Below, in pieces: positions 25,558 through 35,660 of a DNA stretch of 64,000 bases (position 1 is the stretch's first letter; each line of letters opens with the position of its first letter). The stretch covers positions 310,001-374,000 of the forward strand of contig JAIVLN010000001.1 of assembly GCA_020524245.1 (NCBI GenBank). The letters are read 5' to 3'. Under the pieces are notes generated by a model, which did no database searches, was not told where the DNA came from, and saw only the letters and a program-made list of their open reading frames with translations. The DNA comes from Rossellomorea aquimaris (lineage in GTDB: Bacteria > Bacillota > Bacilli > Bacillales > Fictibacillaceae). Both the position numbers and the translations under genes were made by a program.

Positions 25558-26703
25558 TCAGGACTCATCTTTATCTTTATTTGCTAAATCTCGCCATTCC
25601 TGGATATACTTCTGTTTGATCTTATTATGCTCATCTAACGTTTTCGCATACAGTACTTCCCCATTTGGACGGGCAAAGAAGTAATAATACGGATTTGCTT
25701 CAGGATTCGCAGCTGCATTAATCGCTGATTCACCTGGTGAAGCAATAGGACCAATCGGTAATCCTGGTTGTGTGTACGTATTGTATGGAGACGCTGTTTC
25801 AGTATCTTTGTACGTTACGATGATTTTTGATTGCTGCTGTGCATAAGTGACCGTTACATCGGATTGTAATGGCATTGGTTTTTTCAAACGGTTATAAAAT
25901 ACGCCAGATACTTTGAACCGGTCTTCTTTCTTACGCGCTTCTTCTTCAATAATTGAAGCGAGCGTCAAGATCTCATGAGTCGTATATCCTGTATCCTCGA
26001 TGCTCGTCTGGTATTTTCCAACCACAGAAGACATCTTCTGGATCATGGATTCAATAATGGACTCCAAAGATGGATCTTTCTTGTAGAACTCGTATGTTGC
26101 AGGGAACAAATAGCCTTCTAAAGGCCATAGAACCTTGTCATCTAGTATCTTTTTGTCAAGTAGCGGATACTTATCAATTAAAGACTGAATATACTCTTTG
26201 TCTTGCATTTTATTAAGAATATCTTCTTCTGTGTAATCCGTTTGTTCTGCAATCTTAGCTGCGACTTCCGGCATACGTAGACCTTCTGCCACACGGACAG
26301 TCATTTCCGCTTCTTTATAAACTTTACCGTCCTTCAATGAATTGATAATTCCTTTCATATCCATGGATTTCGTCAATTCATAGTTACCAGCTTGGAAGTC
26401 GTTGTCATTTTTATATTTTACATAATACTTGAATACAAGTGCACTTTTGATAACGCCTTTTTCTTCTAATTTATTGGCGATTTCGCTTGTAGACGTCCCG
26501 ATCGGTATCTCAACATTCACCGGTTTATTACTGGACGCATTAACAGGCTCCAGTGCTCCTTTAATATATAGATATCCACCTATTCCAACACCTGCAATCG
26601 ATAGGATCAATAGCGCAAGTACGATAATGACGACACGTCTTACGACTTTTGCTTCCTGATTACGGCGTATAATCGTTTCTTGATCAAGATTTGGTTGAAG
26701 CAC
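25558..26703 (-). CDS. mltG: Endolytic peptidoglycan transglycosylase MltG
   Basis: Membrane-anchored YceG-like enzyme that cuts nascent glycan strands and is thought to set their length. After a cytoplasmic stretch of about 25 residues comes one helix (VVIIVLALLILSIAGVGIGGYLYI), a LysM-like part with VNVEIPIGTSTSEIANKLEEKGVI, and the catalytic domain with WPLEGYLFPATYEF, ILTLASIIEEEA (catalytic Glu), FYNRLKKPMPLQSDVTVTYA and SPYNTYTQPGLPIGPIASPG. Complete at about 381 residues. A GTG with AGGGGG seven bases upstream is the best start; a TTG one codon earlier is possible. It is upstream of trmR, with a terminator in between. Confidence 0.94.
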   Translation of the reverse strand: MLQPNLDQETIIRRNQEAKVVRRVVIIVLALLILSIAGVGIGGYLYIKGALEPVNASSNKPVNVEIPIGTSTSEIANKLEEKGVIKSALVFKYYVKYKNDNDFQAGNYELTKSMDMKGIINSLKDGKVYKEAEMTVRVAEGLRMPEVAAKIAEQTDYTEEDILNKMQDKEYIQSLIDKYPLLDKKILDDKVLWPLEGYLFPATYEFYKKDPSLESIIESMIQKMSSVVGKYQTSIEDTGYTTHEILTLASIIEEEARKKEDRFKVSGVFYNRLKKPMPLQSDVTVTYAQQQSKIIVTYKDTETASPYNTYTQPGLPIGPIASPGESAINAAANPEANPYYYFFARPNGEVLYAKTLDEHNKIKQKYIQEWRDLANKDKDES

Positions 26704-26949
26704 CAATCATCCCCCTCTCTCTCATCTTTCCTATTATACTATAACTTAAGAAAAATTCAGCTAAAATCCGGCAATTTTTTACCTATTGTCGAATCCAAAG
26801 TGGTAGAATCTAGTAATTCCAAGGTGTTTTCAAGTAATTTTTTTGTGCGATTTGCTTGAAAACATTGCTGTTCTGCCCAAATCGATCGGTGATCCCGCCA
26901 AAACTGCCATATATCCAGCTAATTAGAATCATTATCGAAACGATGGCAT

Positions 26950-26980
26950 AGAAAAGGACTGACGAGGAATTCGTCAGTCC
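26950..26980 (-). terminator. Terminator after yrzB
   Basis: Perfect 10-bp stem (GGACTGACGA / TCGTCAGTCC) with a 5-base loop and TTTTCT on the minus strand. The rest of the gap before mltG (to 26704) holds no gene I can support. Confidence 0.85.
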
Positions 26981-26995
26981 ATCTCAATTAAAGTA

Positions 26996-27286
26996 TTAAA
27001 GTTCTTCTGAATCCTGGAATGTGTTCAGCATTTCTTCGACCATATCCCATTCAGCATCTGTTTCAATCGGGAACAGTTCGATGTCGTCGTCTTTTTCGCC
27101 TTTGTCTTCATAACGGAAAGCGAATACTTCCACATCTTCTTCATCTTCTTCGGAACTTTCTACTGGGACTAATACCATATATGATTTTTCCGTTTCATCC
27201 ACATCGAATGTGAAAAGTACTTCAAATAAATGTTCTTCCCCATTCTCATCCGGGATGATGATCCGCTCTTTTTCTTCTTCTGCCAT
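26996..27286 (-). CDS. yrzB: YrzB-like DUF1292 protein
   Basis: A very acidic 96-residue protein starting MAEEEKERIIIPDENGEEHL, then FEVLFTFDVDETEKSYMVLVP, a DxE-rich loop and VFAFRYEDKG...DWDMVEEMLNTF-like end. This is the DUF1292 pattern, conserved in Firmicutes beside the Holliday-junction resolvase-like gene; function unknown. AAGAAGGTG precedes the ATG and the gene follows yrrK by 18 bases. Confidence 0.9.
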   Translation of the reverse strand: MAEEEKERIIIPDENGEEHLFEVLFTFDVDETEKSYMVLVPVESSEEDEEDVEVFAFRYEDKGEKDDDIELFPIETDAEWDMVEEMLNTFQDSEEL

Positions 27287-27304
27287 TTGAATACACCTTC
27301 TTTT

Positions 27305-27724
27305 TTAATTTGCAGCAGGGCTGTCTAAGTAACTTTGTAAAATAAGTACCGCTGCCATTTTATCAATAACACCTTTACGTTTCTTCCGACTGACATCTGC
27401 TTCGATAAGCATCCGTTCTGCAGCAGCCGTCGTCAGACGTTCATCCCACAGAACCGTAGATACGTTTAATGTATCCTCGATGAGCTGTGCAAATTCTTGA
27501 CACATTTCTCCACTGGGACCAATCGTCCCATTCATATTTTTCGGGAGACCGACAATGATTTTGTCTACATCATTCGTTTCGACCAGTTCACGGATATAAG
27601 CCAAGTCCTGTTCCATATCTCCCTTACGGCGGTACGTTTCAATGCCCTGTGCTGTCCAGCCGAGGGCATCGCTCAATGCGATTCCGATCGTTTTCGTACC
27701 GACGTCCAACCCTAATTTTCGCAT
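27305..27724 (-). CDS. yrrK: YqgF/RuvX-family ribonuclease H-like nuclease
   Basis: A 139-residue RNase H-fold protein of the YqgF (RuvX) family, implicated in rRNA maturation and possibly resolution of DNA junctions. Conserved acids are in [16 protein letters not shown], in [16 protein letters not shown] and in [15 protein letters not shown], then the terminal [15 protein letters not shown]. It sits in the widespread cluster alaS-yrzL-yrrK-yrzB. The start ATG lies 9 bases after the yrzL stop. Confidence 0.93.
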   Translation of the reverse strand: MRKLGLDVGTKTIGIALSDALGWTAQGIETYRRKGDMEQDLAYIRELVETNDVDKIIVGLPKNMNGTIGPSGEMCQEFAQLIEDTLNVSTVLWDERLTTAAAERMLIEADVSRKKRKGVIDKMAAVLILQSYLDSPAAN

Positions 27725-27733
27725 GTTCTTGAT

Positions 27734-28006
27734 TTATCTCTCACTTTCCTGGTGCTGGACTAAGTAGGATTTCACTAGCTCCTCAATCAATTCATCACGT
27801 TCAAGTTTCCGAATCTTGCTTCTCGCATCGTTGTGACGAGGAATATAAGCCGGGTCACCAGAAAGGAGGTAACCGACGATCTGATTAATCGGGTTGTAAC
27901 CTTTTTCTTGTAAGGAATCATAAACCGACAACAACACATGCTTGACATTGGTATCCATCGAATCATCTTGAAAGTTAAACTTTACCGTTTTGTCAAATGA
28001 GCTCAT
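27734..28006 (-). CDS. yrzL: IreB-family regulatory protein (YrzL)
   Basis: A 90-residue protein of the UPF0297/IreB family: [65 protein letters not shown]. The Enterococcus homolog IreB is phosphorylated on N-terminal threonines by the Ser/Thr kinase IreK and restrains cephalosporin resistance; whether that holds here is not known. GAGAGGTG precedes the ATG. Fixed neighbour of alaS and yrrK across Firmicutes. Confidence 0.93.
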   Translation of the reverse strand: MSSFDKTVKFNFQDDSMDTNVKHVLLSVYDSLQEKGYNPINQIVGYLLSGDPAYIPRHNDARSKIRKLERDELIEELVKSYLVQHQESER

Positions 28007-28081
28007 CTTGACACCTCTCTTTATCGTATGAATTTGGAAGCCCCCATAACTCTAATTTCATTGTACATTACGTATACAGGT

Positions 28082-30718
28082 TTAGGAAATGGATTTGACG
28101 AATTCGTAAACATAATTTAATGCTTCGTCAAGTTTTGCAGGTTCTTTACCACCTGCTTGAGCCATGTCAGGACGGCCACCGCCGCCTCCACCACAACGGG
28201 TTGCAACTTCCTTCACGATTTTCCCTGCATGATACCCTTCTTTCGTTAAATCACTGGTAACTCCTGCAACGATATTCACTTTTTCATTTTGAACGGAACC
28301 TAACACAACTATTCCGTTTCCGACTTTATTTTTCAAATCGTCGACAATGGAGCGGAGGTTGTTCATGTCACTTGCAGAGACTTTCTTTGCAAGGACCTTC
28401 ACGCCGTTCACTTCCACCACATCGTCCAATAAGGAACCTGCTTCAATGTTGGCGAGCTTACTTTTCAGTGACTCATTTTCTCGTTGTAAATCTCGAATTT
28501 GCGTTTGTAATCCTTCCACTCTGGAAGGAACGTCATTCAAGTTAGCCTTTAGAACATCTGCAGTGTTCTTCAACACTTGGACTTGGCCGGAAAGGTGGCG
28601 ATACGCGCCTTCGCTCGTCACTGCTTCAATTCTTCGGGTTCCTGCACCGATTCCAGATTCAGAAACAATCTTGAACAAGCCGATTTCTGCTGTGTTGTGG
28701 ACGTGACATCCTCCGCAAAGCTCGAGGCTGTAGTCGCCGACTTGAACGACGCGGACTTCACTTCCGTATTTCTCACCGAATAGAGCCATCGCGCCCATTG
28801 CTTTCGCTTCTTCAATCGGTTTAACCATTTTGTCAACCGAAATGGAGCTCCAAATTTTCTCGTTCACAATGGATTCGATTTTCTCGATCTCTTCGGAAGT
28901 CACCTGATTGAAATGAGAAAAGTCAAAACGTAGACGATCCGGTGTCACGAGTGATCCAGCCTGATTGACGTGCTTCCCAAGAACATCCTTCAGTGCCTGA
29001 TGAAGCAAGTGAGTTGCCGTATGGTTCTTGATGATACCTGAACGGCTTGTCTCATTAACGACAGCTTCAAGTTGCTCGCCAACGCGTAGCGTACCTTTTT
29101 CCACGAGGACCGTATGGAGATTTTGACCATTCGGTGCTTTCTGTACATCTTTAACGACTGCGAAGACTTGATCGTTACTTAAAGTACCCTTATCCGCGAT
29201 TTGACCTCCGCTTTCTGCATAAAACGGTGTCCCATCAAGGATGACGAGTACTTCTTCACCCGCATTCACTTCCTGGACCGTATCAGACCCCTTAACGATG
29301 ACGCTCACTTTTGAAGATCCCGATAATCGATCGTAGCCGATGAATTCGCTCTTTTCGTTGATGTCGCTCAGAACGCTAGTCTGCACTTGCATCGAACCTG
29401 TATCTTGACGTGCAGCACGAGCTCGCTCACGTTGTGCTTCCATTTCAACCTGGAATTGTTCACGGTTGACCGTCATATTCTCATCCTCAAGGTATTCTTC
29501 CGTCAATTCGAACGGGAATCCATAAGTGTCGTATAGTTTGAAAGCATCTGAGCCAGAAAGCTCCGTTTGACCGTTTTCTTTTGATTTCTTGACCATTTCC
29601 GATAAAATCGCAAGACCTTCGTTGATCGTCTCGTGGAAACGTTCTTCCTCGTTCTTGACGACCTTTTGGATGAAGTCCGTGTTTTCAAGGACATTCGGGT
29701 AGAATTCTTTCATGACGTCTGCAACGACTGGAACGAGTTCATACATGAATGGCTTGCTGATGTCTAATTGTTTTGCGAATCGGATTGCTCGACGGACTAG
29801 ACGACGAAGTACGTATCCACGTCCTTCATTTGACGGTAATGCACCGTCTGCCACCGCGAATGTCACTGTGCGGATGTGGTCAGCAATGACTTTGAAAGCT
29901 GTGTCGATTTCTTTGCTCTTACCATATTCAACACCTGAAATTTTTTCAGTCGCTTCAATCATCGGCATGAACAGGTCTGTTTCATAGTTCGTCGGAGCAT
30001 CTTGAAGCGCACATATGACACGCTCTAGCCCCATACCTGTATCGATGTTCTTTTTCGGAAGCGGAGTGTAGCTACCGTCTGGATTATGATTGAATTGAGA
30101 GAAGACAAGATTCCAGATTTCCAGGTGACGTTCATTTTCTCCACCAGGGAAGAGCTCAGGATCATTTGGGTCGTTTCCGTATTTCTCCCCACGGTCGAAG
30201 AAAATTTCCGTGTTAGGTCCACTTGGACCTTCACCGATATCCCAGAAGTTTTCTTCTAGTCGGATGATCTTTTCTTTCGGAAGACCGATTTCATTGTGCC
30301 AGATGTCGTGAGCTTCATCGTCTTCAGGGTGTATGGTGACTGCCAATCTTTCAGGATCGATTCCGAGCCAATCTTCACTTGTGAGGAATTCCCATGCCCA
30401 GTGGATTGCTTCATTCTTGAAGTAATCACCGATTGAGAAGTTCCCGAGCATTTCGAAAAACGTATGGTGACGAGCCGTCTTACCGACATTTTCAATATCA
30501 TTCGTACGGATGGATTTTTGAGCATTGACGATACGAGGATTTTCTGGAACGACACGACCGTCGAAGTACTTTTTCAAAGTTGCAACACCACTATTGATCC
30601 ATAACAAAGAAGGATCTTCATGTGGAACGAGTGAAGCACTCGGTTCTACCTTGTGCCCTTTCTCTTTAAAGAAATCGAGAAACATTTGTCTTACTTGAGC
30701 GGATGTTAATGTTTTCAT
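28082..30718 (-). CDS. alaS: Alanyl-tRNA synthetase
   Basis: Charges tRNA-Ala. The 878-residue chain is complete: class II core with [32 protein letters not shown] and GMGLERV; an editing domain with the zinc-binding [12 protein letters not shown] and [13 protein letters not shown]; and a C-terminal C-Ala domain ending with the glycine-rich [23 protein letters not shown] precedes the ATG. A T-box leader and a near-perfect promoter stand upstream, so expression rises when uncharged tRNA-Ala accumulates. It is the first gene of the alaS-yrzL-yrrK-yrzB set. Confidence 0.98.
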   Translation of the reverse strand: MKTLTSAQVRQMFLDFFKEKGHKVEPSASLVPHEDPSLLWINSGVATLKKYFDGRVVPENPRIVNAQKSIRTNDIENVGKTARHHTFFEMLGNFSIGDYFKNEAIHWAWEFLTSEDWLGIDPERLAVTIHPEDDEAHDIWHNEIGLPKEKIIRLEENFWDIGEGPSGPNTEIFFDRGEKYGNDPNDPELFPGGENERHLEIWNLVFSQFNHNPDGSYTPLPKKNIDTGMGLERVICALQDAPTNYETDLFMPMIEATEKISGVEYGKSKEIDTAFKVIADHIRTVTFAVADGALPSNEGRGYVLRRLVRRAIRFAKQLDISKPFMYELVPVVADVMKEFYPNVLENTDFIQKVVKNEEERFHETINEGLAILSEMVKKSKENGQTELSGSDAFKLYDTYGFPFELTEEYLEDENMTVNREQFQVEMEAQRERARAARQDTGSMQVQTSVLSDINEKSEFIGYDRLSGSSKVSVIVKGSDTVQEVNAGEEVLVILDGTPFYAESGGQIADKGTLSNDQVFAVVKDVQKAPNGQNLHTVLVEKGTLRVGEQLEAVVNETSRSGIIKNHTATHLLHQALKDVLGKHVNQAGSLVTPDRLRFDFSHFNQVTSEEIEKIESIVNEKIWSSISVDKMVKPIEEAKAMGAMALFGEKYGSEVRVVQVGDYSLELCGGCHVHNTAEIGLFKIVSESGIGAGTRRIEAVTSEGAYRHLSGQVQVLKNTADVLKANLNDVPSRVEGLQTQIRDLQRENESLKSKLANIEAGSLLDDVVEVNGVKVLAKKVSASDMNNLRSIVDDLKNKVGNGIVVLGSVQNEKVNIVAGVTSDLTKEGYHAGKIVKEVATRCGGGGGGRPDMAQAGGKEPAKLDEALNYVYEFVKSIS

Positions 30719-30763
30719 TTTTTGTACCCTCCTTAGAGTCTAACTTAATCACTTTGCTGTAAA

Positions 30764-31027
30764 AATCAAAAAACTCCCGTCCTGTATAAAAACAGGGACG
30801 AGAGTTATCACGCGGTACCACCCTGGTTACGAATACGTCGTATGTATCCATCACCTCGACACTTTAACGGTGTGCGCCGGCAGGTTTTGGCCTGCATTCC
30901 GGATTAGCGTTCGGTCAATCTTCATCTAGAACCCCTTTCAGCCAGGGGAGGTTCCTCTCTACAAGATGGGCTTTGACTTACTCATTCCATCATCATTTTT
31001 ACATGTTTATTGCTTCTTTCCTAACTG
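30764..31027 (-). promoter_or_regulatory. T-box riboswitch of alaS
   Basis: The minus strand carries AGGGTGGTACCGCG (30811-30824), the exact T-box sequence that binds the tRNA acceptor end, followed by a terminator hairpin (ACTCTCGTCCCTGT pairing with ACAGGACGGGAGT) and TTTTTTG. The 5' part has an AGAGAGGAACC segment and long stem-loops as expected for stem I. A GCT at 30906-30908 within GAACGCTAA is a good candidate for the alanine specifier. Uncharged tRNA-Ala would favour read-through. Confidence 0.95.
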
Positions 31028-31033
31028 TGGATA

Positions 31034-31063
31034 ATTATAGACTTACCCTTTATTCATTGTCAA
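31034..31063 (-). promoter_or_regulatory. Consensus promoter of alaS, -35 inside the end of yrrI
   Basis: TTGACA and TATAAT, both perfect, are 18 bases apart. The -35 hexamer lies within the last codons of yrrI. Confidence 0.8.
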
Positions 31064-32123
31064 CATTCCTGAAATGTTTCCGGGTATGCAAAAAGATGAC
31101 TTTTCCTACTGCAAAAATAGGGACTGCTAACAATAATCCTACAACACCGCCGATTTCACCACCAACGAGTAGTGCAAATATGATCATGATCGGATGAATG
31201 TGTAACGTTTTACCGACAATCAACGGACCTAGAATATTCCCTTCAATAAATTGCAGGGCGATCAAGATAGCCAAGACGATTAGCAACTTGTTAACCGAGA
31301 TGGTAGCAGCGATCATCGCAACAGGAATCGCTCCGATAATCGGTCCGAAATAAGGAATGAAATCCGTAACCCCGATGATGATTCCAAGAATCACCGGATA
31401 TGGTACACCTGCGAGCCAAAAAGCAAGGATTGCGATGAGGGAGAGCGCTACCGCTACCGTCAACTGTCCACGGATATAGTTTCCGAGTGACTTATCAATG
31501 TCTTTAGCAAGTCGCTTTCCTGGTTCACGCCATTTTTTCGGTGTGATGTTACGAATCATCTTATAAATGACATCGATGTCCTTCAACATGTAAAACACAA
31601 GAAACGGAATGACGATCCAGGCGAAAATATTACTCCAGAACACTTTGATGGTTTCAATAACACCTTCAATCATGCCGTCCAGGTAACTTTCGGTTGCTTG
31701 AAGCGCTTCCTCGAATTCCTTATGGACCACTTCAGGAAGATTATCCGTCCGTTCGTAAAATTCCCGAACCCACATTTTATACGTATCCGAGAGGACAGGG
31801 AGTTGTTCACTCAGCCCTTTCAATTGCTCGATCAAGTAAGGGATGCTCTTGAAAATGAGAAACCCTGTACCTCCAAAGAAAGTGAGATAGATGATGAGAA
31901 TAGCGATGGAACGTGGTAAGCCCTTCCGGTGCAGCCACTCTACAATCGGATGCAATAAATACGTTATGAAAATGGCAACGAAAAATGGAACGAAAATCGT
32001 CTTGATCACATCGAGGATTGGATGCCAAAAAGGTCCTATTTTCATAAATACGAAGATGGACAATAGCAGGAGGAGAACCATGCCGAGGCGAACAAGCGCT
32101 TCAATTGTAAATAGTTTTTTCAT
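31050..32123 (-). CDS. yrrI: AI-2E family transporter YrrI
   Basis: A 357-residue polytopic membrane protein of the AI-2E/PerM family (COG0628). About eight helices: two at the N-terminus (LVRLGMVLLLLLSIFVFM, TIFVPFFVAIFITYLLHPI), one near residue 70, a soluble amphipathic segment around 100-150, and a C-terminal block with DFIPYFGPIIGAIPVAMIA and LQFIEGNILGPLIVG, the family signature. Members include sodium/proton antiporters and putative AI-2 exporters; luxS is in this window but no direct link is shown. Located upstream of alaS as in B. subtilis. The ATG just after GGTGGAG is used; a GTG three codons earlier overlaps that site. Confidence 0.9.
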   Translation of the reverse strand: MKKLFTIEALVRLGMVLLLLLSIFVFMKIGPFWHPILDVIKTIFVPFFVAIFITYLLHPIVEWLHRKGLPRSIAILIIYLTFFGGTGFLIFKSIPYLIEQLKGLSEQLPVLSDTYKMWVREFYERTDNLPEVVHKEFEEALQATESYLDGMIEGVIETIKVFWSNIFAWIVIPFLVFYMLKDIDVIYKMIRNITPKKWREPGKRLAKDIDKSLGNYIRGQLTVAVALSLIAILAFWLAGVPYPVILGIIIGVTDFIPYFGPIIGAIPVAMIAATISVNKLLIVLAILIALQFIEGNILGPLIVGKTLHIHPIMIIFALLVGGEIGGVVGLLLAVPIFAVGKVIFLHTRKHFRNVDNE

Positions 32124-32214
32124 AATCTCCACCGGATCTCATTCCATATTTTCAGTCATTCTTAAGTTGCGCTTAAATGGTGACCCTATTCAAGAACTGG
32201 TGAATCTTCAAGAT

Positions 32215-32248
32215 TAAAAAGAACTGACATTCTTCAGAGTGTCAGTCC
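32215..32248 (-). terminator. Terminator after the YrzQ-like gene
   Basis: Stem GGACTGACA / TGTCAGTTC with a 9-10-base loop and TTTTTAATC on the minus strand. Confidence 0.85.
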
Positions 32249-32249
32249 A

Positions 32250-32384
32250 TTAGTAGATTGCTTTTGCAATTCGTTTACGAAGCCGTTTCATTTTCCGGGA
32301 TGAAAAGGTTCCGTTATCATAAAGCGTTTTGACAAGATAGGCTCCGGCACACGTTGTGGCGATTGTCATAATCGTACGGTTCAT
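32250..32384 (-). CDS. yrzQ: YrzQ-like small protein (DUF3918 type)
   Basis: A 44-residue ORF, too short for ordinary gene finding, starting MNRTIMTIATTCAGAYLVK and ending with the strongly basic KMKRLRKRIAKAIY. The short hydrophobic N-terminus followed by a basic tail matches the YrzQ pattern (start MNRT, basic end). AGGGTG lies seven bases before the ATG and a terminator follows the stop directly. Function unknown. Confidence 0.7.
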   Translation of the reverse strand: MNRTIMTIATTCAGAYLVKTLYDNGTFSSRKMKRLRKRIAKAIY

Positions 32385-32397
32385 TCACAGCACCCTT

Positions 32398-32586
32398 TTA
32401 CATTGATATGCTTAGATCATCATCCTCGAACAAATCGTCGAGAGAAGTCAAACTCCCATCTTCTTCTACTTGATTAAGAGTAAGTTTGCCATCCACGATC
32501 GTCAGTTCAATAAAACAACCCCAACAATAGAATTGCTCTACCCCTATTTTGCCTAAGTCCTTGCATTGGCAGTTGGGACATCTCAT
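32398..32586 (-). CDS. Small zinc-ribbon protein
   Basis: A 62-residue protein with two metal-binding pairs, CPNCQCKD near the start and YCWGC about 20 residues later, a zinc-ribbon arrangement, followed by an acidic tail (SLTSLDDLFEDDDLS). AGAGGAGG lies eight bases before the chosen ATG; an upstream in-frame start would run through that site. It is 13 bases upstream of the YrzQ-like gene on the same strand, so the two are one unit. It may correspond to YrzR of B. subtilis, but I am not certain. Likely a protein- or nucleic-acid-binding adaptor. Confidence 0.75.
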   Translation of the reverse strand: MRCPNCQCKDLGKIGVEQFYCWGCFIELTIVDGKLTLNQVEEDGSLTSLDDLFEDDDLSISM

Positions 32587-32668
32587 TTCTTGTTCCTCCT
32601 CTTGAAACATCAACCCTATCGGCTGATTTTTGAAATGGTAGGAATAGGATGTCCCGTTCTAATGCAAT

Positions 32669-34963
32669 TTATACGTTATCACTTGTCTGGGTGCTGGTGA
32701 TCCGCTTTTTCAACTTTTCACCAAGCAAGGAATTTCTAGAACCGGAGTCATTTTGTTGGACCGCTCTTTCAAAGGCATCCATCTCTCCACAAATGATCAA
32801 ATACTCTTTGCTCCTCGTGACCGCTGTATAAATGAGATTCCGTCTTAGCATACGATAATAACCTCTCACAATCGGCAAGACGACGATCGGGAACTCGCTC
32901 CCTTGCGATTTGTGAATGGAGCAACAATATGCATGGGTGATTTGATTCAAATCGGTTTTCTTAAACGTAACCTCGATTCCATCAAATGAGATCACGATCT
33001 GCTCTTCTTTGTCTTTCGTTTCCTTGGCATAGATGATCGACACGATTTCTCCGATATCTCCGTTGAAGATCTGCTCTTCAGGTACATTGACGAGTTGGAG
33101 CACCTTATCCCCGACCCGGTATGTCGTATCAAAATAGTCTATCTCACGCTTTTGATCCGATGGCGGATTGAACATAAGCTGCAGCTCCCGGTTCAACTCA
33201 TCGATTCCAGCCTTACCACGATACATCGGCGCGAGCACCTGTACATCGCGCGCTGTAAAGCCTTTCGCCAGGGCACTTTTACATACTTGTAGGACAGCTT
33301 GTGATGTCTGTTCTTGTGAACAAGGGAAAAATCGCCTGTCAGGCTGCGGTGAATGAAGATCAGAGGGCAGTCTGCCTTCTTTCATTTCATGCGCAAGCTG
33401 AACGATGGTAGATCCTTGTGCCTGACGATAGATCTGATCGAGTTTTACGGTCGGAATGACGTCCGAGGCAATCAAATCTTTCAGTACTTGTCCTGGTCCT
33501 ACGGACGGGAGCTGGTCCTCATCTCCTACCATGACAATTTGGATATCCTCCGGCAAAGCATCAAATAAGCGGTAAGCTAATCGAAGATCGACCATCGACA
33601 TTTCATCAATGATCAACAGACGACCATTGATCGGATTGTCCTCATCGTATTCAAACCCGCTTCCACCTTTCCAGCCGAGTAAGCGGTGGATCGTGACCGC
33701 AGGAATGCCGGTCGACTCGCTCATCCTCTTGGCTGCCCGACCTGTCGGCGCGACAAGTAAGAACGGGAAATCACCGTCCTCATAGTCTTTAGGGTCGAGA
33801 GACAATCCATGGATTTCAGCGTACACTTCTATGATTCCTTTGATGACCGTTGTTTTTCCGGTACCTGGTCCTCCTGTAAGGATCATCATTGCAGAGGTGA
33901 GCGCTCTAAGTATTGCGTCTTTTTGGGCATCGGCATATTCCATCCCGTGTTGTTCTTCCAAAGAACCAAGGGCTGTGTAGAAATCCGATAGCTCAATACG
34001 GTCATAATCATCCTGCTTCAAGACCCGTTCGATGGTCTTGATGAATCCGAATTCTGAAAAATAGAGAGAAGGAAGGAATGCATTTTCATCCTCGATATAC
34101 ACCTTTCCATCTCCATGTAGTTGAACGATTTCCGTGTAAAAATCAACCTCTTCTTCATGGATCGGTTTTGTAAACAGAAGACTTTTAGACTCCTGAATGA
34201 GGTCTTCTACCGGAATATATGTATGTCCATGTTGATTCGATAGTTCTTTCAGACAATAAAGGAGACCTGCTTGGATCCGTTCTGAGGAAGCTTCCTCGAT
34301 TCCAAGTGCCTGCCCTATTTCATCTGCCCGTTTAAATCCGACGCCATCAATGTCATAGATTAATTGATACGGATTGGACTGGATGATGGAAATGGCTTCC
34401 CCTTGATACGTCTGATAAATTTTCATTGCGATGGATGGACCGATTCCATACCTGTGGAGGGTACTCAGCAATTGTTCAAGACCTTGATGCTCCATCAGCG
34501 TCTCATAAATGGTCTTAGCTTTCTCCTCATTGAGGTCAGGTACGTTATTCAACACTTCCGGGTCTTCAATAATCTTTGTAAAAGCATCTTCACCGAGTGC
34601 TTGGATGACTTTTTCAGCAGTCTTTTTCCCGATGCCATTGAACAGATCACTCGAAAGATACAAGACCATCCCGTCTTCCGTTCGAGGCAGATCTTTCCGA
34701 TAAAACTCCACTACGAATTGCTTACCATATTTCGGATGGTCTTTCACATCGCCCCAAAATATATATGTCTCATCTTCTAGTAAAACCGGAAACGTCCCGA
34801 CGACGATCAATTCTTTTTCCATTTCAGCCAGATTCGTATCTTTTGTCTTTATTTTTAATACGGTGTAGTAGGTTTCTGAGTTTTTGTAGATTACGTGGAG
34901 GATCGACCCTTTTACATATCGTTTCTCCTCCGTTCCCAAATTTAACTGACCTTGTAACTCCAT
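32669..34963 (-). CDS. recD2: RecD2-type ATP-dependent DNA helicase
   Basis: A 764-residue superfamily 1B 5'-3' helicase of the RecD2 type, which works without RecBC and affects replication fork progress and repair. The N-terminal 340 residues include helix-hairpin-helix-like DNA-binding parts (LFNGIGKKTAEKVIQALG, RYGIGPSIAMKIYQTYQG, DIDGVGFKRADEIGQALG). The motor has Walker A LTGGPGTGKTT, APTGRAAKRM, LLIIDEMSMVD, VGDEDQLPSVGPG and the C-terminal HKSQGSEFPIVVLP and YTAVTRSK motifs. It follows yrrB by 16 bases. Confidence 0.95.
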   Translation of the reverse strand: MELQGQLNLGTEEKRYVKGSILHVIYKNSETYYTVLKIKTKDTNLAEMEKELIVVGTFPVLLEDETYIFWGDVKDHPKYGKQFVVEFYRKDLPRTEDGMVLYLSSDLFNGIGKKTAEKVIQALGEDAFTKIIEDPEVLNNVPDLNEEKAKTIYETLMEHQGLEQLLSTLHRYGIGPSIAMKIYQTYQGEAISIIQSNPYQLIYDIDGVGFKRADEIGQALGIEEASSERIQAGLLYCLKELSNQHGHTYIPVEDLIQESKSLLFTKPIHEEEVDFYTEIVQLHGDGKVYIEDENAFLPSLYFSEFGFIKTIERVLKQDDYDRIELSDFYTALGSLEEQHGMEYADAQKDAILRALTSAMMILTGGPGTGKTTVIKGIIEVYAEIHGLSLDPKDYEDGDFPFLLVAPTGRAAKRMSESTGIPAVTIHRLLGWKGGSGFEYDEDNPINGRLLIIDEMSMVDLRLAYRLFDALPEDIQIVMVGDEDQLPSVGPGQVLKDLIASDVIPTVKLDQIYRQAQGSTIVQLAHEMKEGRLPSDLHSPQPDRRFFPCSQEQTSQAVLQVCKSALAKGFTARDVQVLAPMYRGKAGIDELNRELQLMFNPPSDQKREIDYFDTTYRVGDKVLQLVNVPEEQIFNGDIGEIVSIIYAKETKDKEEQIVISFDGIEVTFKKTDLNQITHAYCCSIHKSQGSEFPIVVLPIVRGYYRMLRRNLIYTAVTRSKEYLIICGEMDAFERAVQQNDSGSRNSLLGEKLKKRITSTQTSDNV

Positions 34964-34979
34964 ATTTTCGCCCCGCTAA

Positions 34980-35660
34980 TCAATCATTGTTTTCAGTGGA
35001 CTCTCGTACTTCCTTTACCATCTTCAGACCGTTGTGTGCCAGGATGTGGTCTTCTTGGTGTTCGACCGCTTTCTTGAACATTTTCTCTGCCTGATCCACT
35101 TGTTCACGATACAGATACGCAACACCTAGGTTGTAATAGGCATCCGCATGGGATTCATCCAGTTTGATCGTTTGCTCTAGTGCATGAATCGCCTGTTCAA
35201 ACATTTGCAGCTTTCCAAGTACCATGCCGTATTGGAACCAAGCGTCAACGTCCTCGCTGTTCTCTTCGGTCGCTTTCTGGAAATGCGGCAGTGCACGTTT
35301 GTCATCTCCTAATTGCACGAAACTCATCCCAAGCATGAAATGGCTGTCCCCATCCGCTAGTCCTTTTTTGATCGCATCGATGAAAAGATCCACCGCATCA
35401 TCGAATTGTTCCAATTTGTAGAAGACGACACCTGCCCCGTAGTAGGCTGCCGCTAGATTTTCATCCAGTTCAATCGCCTTATCAAAAAAGCCCATTGCTT
35501 TTTCATATTCCCCGACGAGCTCCAACAGATTTCCGAAGTTCACATACGCGATTGAATCGTCCGGTTTTTCCTCAAGCGCTTTATGAAACGCCTTCGCCGC
35601 ATCCTCGTATTTTCCTTCTTTCATCAATTGTATCCCTAATTGATTGTGATCTTCTCCCAT
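34980..35660 (-). CDS. yrrB: TPR-repeat protein YrrB
   Basis: A 226-residue protein made almost wholly of tetratricopeptide repeats of 34 residues (for example KYEDAAKAFHKALEEKPDD, EYEKAMGFFDKAIELDENL, MFEQAIHALEQTIKLDESH, QVDQAEKMFKKAVEHQEDH). No signal peptide. It is a protein-binding scaffold with an unknown partner; in B. subtilis yrrB also lies between mnmA and recD2. GAGGAGG precedes the ATG, and it is co-transcribed with recD2. Confidence 0.93.
   Translation of the reverse strand: MGEDHNQLGIQLMKEGKYEDAAKAFHKALEEKPDDSIAYVNFGNLLELVGEYEKAMGFFDKAIELDENLAAAYYGAGVVFYKLEQFDDAVDLFIDAIKKGLADGDSHFMLGMSFVQLGDDKRALPHFQKATEENSEDVDAWFQYGMVLGKLQMFEQAIHALEQTIKLDESHADAYYNLGVAYLYREQVDQAEKMFKKAVEHQEDHILAHNGLKMVKEVRESTENND

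Noticed and set aside
28347-28706. Long plus-strand frames across alaS, such as one of 119 codons
   Set aside because: They are antisense shadows of alaS with no start signals or family resemblance.
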